In this document: one piece after another, positions 21,919 through 23,938 of the stretch
Numbering within the stretch: position 1 is the stretch's first letter
How the letters are laid out: each line of letters begins with the position of its first letter
Source of the DNA: a virus
Virus record (IMG/VR): IMGVR_UViG_3300029267_000542
Location: 1-23,938 of that record
Direction: 5' to 3' (one strand)
Length of the DNA: 23,938 bases
The notes under the pieces: model-generated
Seen by the model: the letters and a program-made list of their open reading frames with translations, nothing else
The model's database searches: none
What the model was told of the DNA's origin: nothing
Position numbers and translations under genes: made by a program

Positions 21919-21953
21919 AAAGGGGCGGTGAGTAAAGTCACTGCCCTTTTTTT
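21919..21953 (+). terminator. Rho-independent terminator after the cysteine-rich gene
   Basis: GGGCGGTGA (21923-21931) pairs with TCACTGCCC (21938-21946) through one G-U wobble and a six-base loop; T7 (21947-21953) follows. The stem is extended by AAA-TTT pairs. A second small palindrome (CCTAA/TTAGG, 21900-21913) lies just before it. Confidence 0.88.
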
Positions 21954-21982
21954 GTTTCACTAAAAAGTGTTTATTATCTTTA
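21951..21982 (+). promoter_or_regulatory. Candidate promoter abutting the terminator
   Basis: TTTG (21951-21954), a 20-base spacer and TATCTTTA (21975-21982; seven of eight matches to TAnnTTTG) lie in the only gap before the 72-residue gene. Transcription would start near 21987, about 12 bases before the ATG. The -33 element is made from the T-tract of the terminator. Confidence 0.45.
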
Positions 21983-21998
21983 TGGCAAACAAAGGTAG

Positions 21999-22217
21999 AT
22001 GAAAAAAGAAGAACAGATACGTTTAGAGATACAGCGTTGTGAGGCTCAAATGGATGGTCTTTCCAATGTAGTATCTTCGGGCTTTGGTAAAGCATTAACA
22101 CAGCGTTCTAACAAAAGTATACTATCCTTGCGTGAACAGCTATTTGAAAGAACCTTAGCTTTACGTTGGGTATTGGGTGAGTATGAGAGAAAGCCAAAGA
22201 GGAACAAGGTTGGGTGA
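21999..22217 (+). CDS. Small helical hypothetical protein
   Basis: This 72-residue protein is nearly all charged helix (MKKEEQIRLEIQRCEAQMDG, SILSLREQLFERTLALRWVL). It overlaps the downstream HU/IHF-like gene by 35 bases, which supports cotranslation. It begins after a terminator and candidate promoter, so it is the first gene of the tail-connector unit. I do not recognise it; a small coiled-coil assembly or chaperone-like factor is a fair guess. Confidence 0.55.
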   Translation: MKKEEQIRLEIQRCEAQMDGLSNVVSSGFGKALTQRSNKSILSLREQLFERTLALRWVLGEYERKPKRNKVG

Positions 22218-22749
22218 ATACAGATACATAAAGAGCAATACCTTACCCACCCTATGGGATAAGTATAGTAGGTCTTATATGCAAGACTACATAGAAACGC
22301 ATGGGATAAGGAGAAAGGCAGCGGAATATCTGTATAAGCGGATAGCAAGGCGTTACTTGGAGATTGTATTTGACGCTTTGATAGAGGACGGAGAGGATGT
22401 AAGAACACCGATAGGCACTTTTGTGGTTCGGCAGATGAAGGCAGACAGGTGGAAAAGCACAGGCTATGCAAGGGATTTTACGATAGGTGGTGGTAAGAAG
22501 TACGGCATAAATGATTTTATGCGCAAGGGCAACAGCTACCCGACTATATTTTTTAATAGCGATGGTCAGGTGATATACAGAACGGTGATGTGGCGTATGT
22601 ATCTAAAGGTACAGTATCGTTTACGCAGGAGGCTGTATGAGGCTTTCTACGACCATGATTACGAGTATAAGCGTATGCAATGGACACCTAAGAAAAAGAA
22701 GAGTACAAAGGCTGTATGGAGGCATAATCAGTTGATAAGGGTAAAATAG
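22183..22749 (+). CDS. HU/IHF-like basic protein of the virion block
   Basis: The ATG at 22183 (188 residues) is preferred; a GTG at 22177 would add only two residues. It is highly basic. Residues about 35-85 (THGIRRKAAEYLYKRIARRY, LEIVFDALIEDGEDVRTPIG, TFVVRQMKADRW) follow the HU/IHF helix-helix-strand pattern, with TPIGTFVV standing where HU has GFGxF. The C-terminus is long and basic (QYRLRRRLYEAFYDHDYEYK, TPKKKKSTKAVWRHNQ). IHF-like subunits are known in the crAss-like virion block. It may fold or package DNA within the head. The upstream 72-residue gene overlaps it. Confidence 0.58.
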   Translation: MRESQRGTRLGEYRYIKSNTLPTLWDKYSRSYMQDYIETHGIRRKAAEYLYKRIARRYLEIVFDALIEDGEDVRTPIGTFVVRQMKADRWKSTGYARDFTIGGGKKYGINDFMRKGNSYPTIFFNSDGQVIYRTVMWRMYLKVQYRLRRRLYEAFYDHDYEYKRMQWTPKKKKSTKAVWRHNQLIRVK

Positions 22750-22754
22750 TACTC

Positions 22755-23054
22755 ATGATTTCACGACACAAAAAGATACTAAGCGTTATCAAAAGAATAA
22801 GGGATAGCTTTATGGGAAGTGAGTACATCTACACCAACGGAAGCTGTGTGAAGTTTGCTATGATACTTAGGGAGATATTCCCCGAAGGGAAGGTGCTTTA
22901 CAATGCCGACCACGCTGTTTTTGAGTACGATGGCGTATGCTATGACATAAGGGGTGTTGCTTACGATGACAGGTATTTGCCTTTGGAAGAATATGGTTTT
23001 GGTCAGATAAAAGATATTCTCTCACAAAAAGCATCTATTGTTGTGAAGTATTAG
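22755..23054 (+). CDS. Small protein with a Cys-His-Asp triad (hydrolase-like)
   Basis: This 99-residue protein has a basic N-terminus (MISRHKKILSVIKRIRDSFM) and then the spaced set NGSCVKFAMIL (Cys31), YNADHAVFEYDG (His53) and VCYDIRGVAYD (Asp64). The motif order G-x-C...helix...H-x-V-x-x-x-x-G-x-x-Y-D is that of papain-like cysteine hydrolases or acyltransferases in minimal form, and similar small proteins occur in many phages without known activity. It is 5 bases downstream of the HU/IHF-like gene. A virion-processing, host-modifying or purely structural role is possible. Confidence 0.68.
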   Translation: MISRHKKILSVIKRIRDSFMGSEYIYTNGSCVKFAMILREIFPEGKVLYNADHAVFEYDGVCYDIRGVAYDDRYLPLEEYGFGQIKDILSQKASIVVKY

Positions 23055-23095
23055 TAATTCAAACACTATAAAAAGGGTGTCAGCTAAAGAAATTG

Positions 23096-23103
23096 TACTT
23101 TTG
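23096..23103 (+). promoter_or_regulatory. Possible -7 box immediately before the cysteine-rich connector gene
   Basis: TACTTTTG matches TAnnTTTG. It ends five bases before the ATG at 23108, so a start at the normal distance would fall on or next to the ATG, giving a leaderless mRNA. No TTG is present at the usual -33 position. Confidence 0.35.
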
Positions 23104-23107
23104 TCGC

Positions 23108-23812
23108 ATGGGTAATTGTGCCGACTGCGGAGCATCATTTTCTGAAATAAAAAACAGGCTACTCCTTACAAGCAATAGGTCTGATATAAGCAAATGGGAT
23201 GAGCATTTGTACTATTGGATTATTGAAGCGGAAAGGGCAATAGGAACATTTGACGGCTTGCACATAGTCAATAACTACACAATAAAGCCTAATGCCCCTA
23301 CAACTAAGATAGAGTTACCCGATGATGTGTATATGCTCACAGACGTATGTTTTGGCTCAAACCCAAGTATGTACACAGGCGTTGGTTCTTACTTCAATAA
23401 GAACTGCGCTTGCGGTGGGAGCAACGGTTCGTGCGGTTGCATACGTTGGTACACCAATGGGTGCTACATCTATACATCAAGAAATGTAAGCGAGGTAACA
23501 ATATCCTACAACGCCATACCTTTAGATGAAGAGGGTTTTCCTTATGTAAAGCAAGACCACGTTCCTGCAATCCTTGCATTTATACGTTTACAGATGCTAC
23601 AAGCAAACTTTGACGAAAAGGTGAATGGTGGCGTGTACCAAACAAGACAAAGGGAGTGGGCTAATCAGTTGAGGGTAGCACGTTCTCGTGACAATACCCC
23701 CAAGACTGATGCTGAAATAGATAGACTATCAAATATATGGAACTCCAAGTTGCCTGTTAGTTACAGGTCAAACAGGGGTAGAGATAGGAGTTATATCTTA
23801 GTGCCGTTATAA
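23108..23812 (+). CDS. Cysteine-rich tail connector-like protein
   Basis: The ATG at 23108 (234 residues, MGNCADCGASFSEI...) is preferred to a TTG at 23093. The body resembles tail-connector proteins: a helix (HLYYWIIEAERAIGTFDG), NYTIKPNAPTTKIELPDDVY, and a C-terminal helical part (VPAILAFIRLQMLQANFDEK, RQREWANQLRVARSRD). Its odd feature is a cysteine cluster, NCACGGSNGSCGCIRWYTNG (about residues 98-118), added to two early cysteines. The stop overlaps the following large tail gene as TAATG. P22 gp4-like accessory proteins sit in this place, but the sequence match by eye is partial. Confidence 0.6.
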   Translation: MGNCADCGASFSEIKNRLLLTSNRSDISKWDEHLYYWIIEAERAIGTFDGLHIVNNYTIKPNAPTTKIELPDDVYMLTDVCFGSNPSMYTGVGSYFNKNCACGGSNGSCGCIRWYTNGCYIYTSRNVSEVTISYNAIPLDEEGFPYVKQDHVPAILAFIRLQMLQANFDEKVNGGVYQTRQREWANQLRVARSRDNTPKTDAEIDRLSNIWNSKLPVSYRSNRGRDRSYILVPL

Positions 23813-23938
23813 TGCAGAAATCAAGACCTAAAATAAATAACTACTTCTTAGGTGGTTTGCACTCCGACAACGATGTACAGTTGCAACCGCCCAATACATA
23901 CCGTAGGAGTATGAATGGTAGGATACTGTTCAATAGTG
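23812..23938 (+). CDS. Start of a large tail (muzzle/stabilisation-type) protein, cut by the window edge
   Basis: The frame opens at ATG 23812 and is open to the edge (42 codons). It reads MQKSRPKINNYFLGGLHSDN and DVQLQPPNTYRRSMNGRILF. A start of this shape (a leader, then LPxGxYRxAxN) is typical of large muzzle or tail-stabilisation proteins in crAss-like phages, which cap the tail below the rings. The ATG is coupled to the previous stop as TAATG. The rest is outside the window, so length and domains cannot be checked. Confidence 0.6.
   Translation, partial: MQKSRPKINNYFLGGLHSDNDVQLQPPNTYRRSMNGRILFNS

Noticed and set aside
22744-22762. Possible read-through of TAG at the end of the HU/IHF-like gene (stop reassignment)
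   Set aside because: TAG ends several genes normally and no long gene contains an in-frame TAG, so the standard code is enough.
23060-23082. ACAC...GTGT hairpin before the cysteine-rich connector gene
   Set aside because: Only four base pairs with a long loop and no T-tract; too weak to call a terminator.

Overview
The window looks like part of a tailed bacteriophage genome whose host is a Bacteroidota bacterium. It most resembles the crAss-like phages or their close podovirus relatives. Three things point there. The packaging and head genes follow the order terminase large subunit, portal, acidic scaffold-like protein, major capsid protein. The replication protein is a VirE-N/prim-pol plus DnaB-type helicase fusion, a type typical of Bacteroidota elements. 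Promoter-like sites match the Bacteroidota TAnnTTTG/TTTG type rather than -35/-10 boxes. TAA, TGA and TAG all appear as ordinary stops. I saw no integrase, tRNA, CRISPR array or insertion sequence.

The window has two arms that diverge at about 12280-12403. The left arm (1-12279) is read on the minus strand. From the divergence point it encodes three stacked winged-helix or replication proteins, a primase-helicase, a small protein, an amidase lysin and a zinc-ribbon protein. A stretch of tiny genes with repeats follows (7024-8026). Then come a GroES-like co-chaperonin, a virion ring or connector-like protein and an HU/IHF-like protein. A small membrane protein and two glycosyltransferases follow, apparently behind their own promoter. 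The arm ends with an SSB-like protein, three unknown proteins, a DnaA domain IV-like protein, an acidic protein, a RusA resolvase and a damaged 3'-5' exonuclease that runs off the left edge.

The right arm (12404-23938) is read on the plus strand and is the packaging and virion block. It holds a coiled-coil protein (possible small terminase), TerL, portal, acidic scaffold-like protein, major capsid protein, two further virion candidates, a cysteine-rich putative head surface protein, a second HU/IHF-like protein, a small Cys-His-Asp protein, a cysteine-rich connector candidate, and the start of a large tail (muzzle-type) protein cut by the right edge. Two strong rho-independent terminators divide it, one after the capsid gene and one after the cysteine-rich head protein.

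Many genes are joined by ATGA or TAATG overlaps, suggesting translational coupling. The points most worth a second look are: the exonuclease that has lost its ExoI (DxE) motif together with the reading frame; GroES coupled by an ATGA overlap to a virion-like gene on the otherwise early/replication strand; the promoter-delimited membrane protein and glycosyltransferase cassette; the small-gene region with a 28-bp repeat pair that differs only by transitions; and the small Cys-His-Asp protein inside the tail-connector cluster. Functional names come from motif recognition by eye, without database searches.
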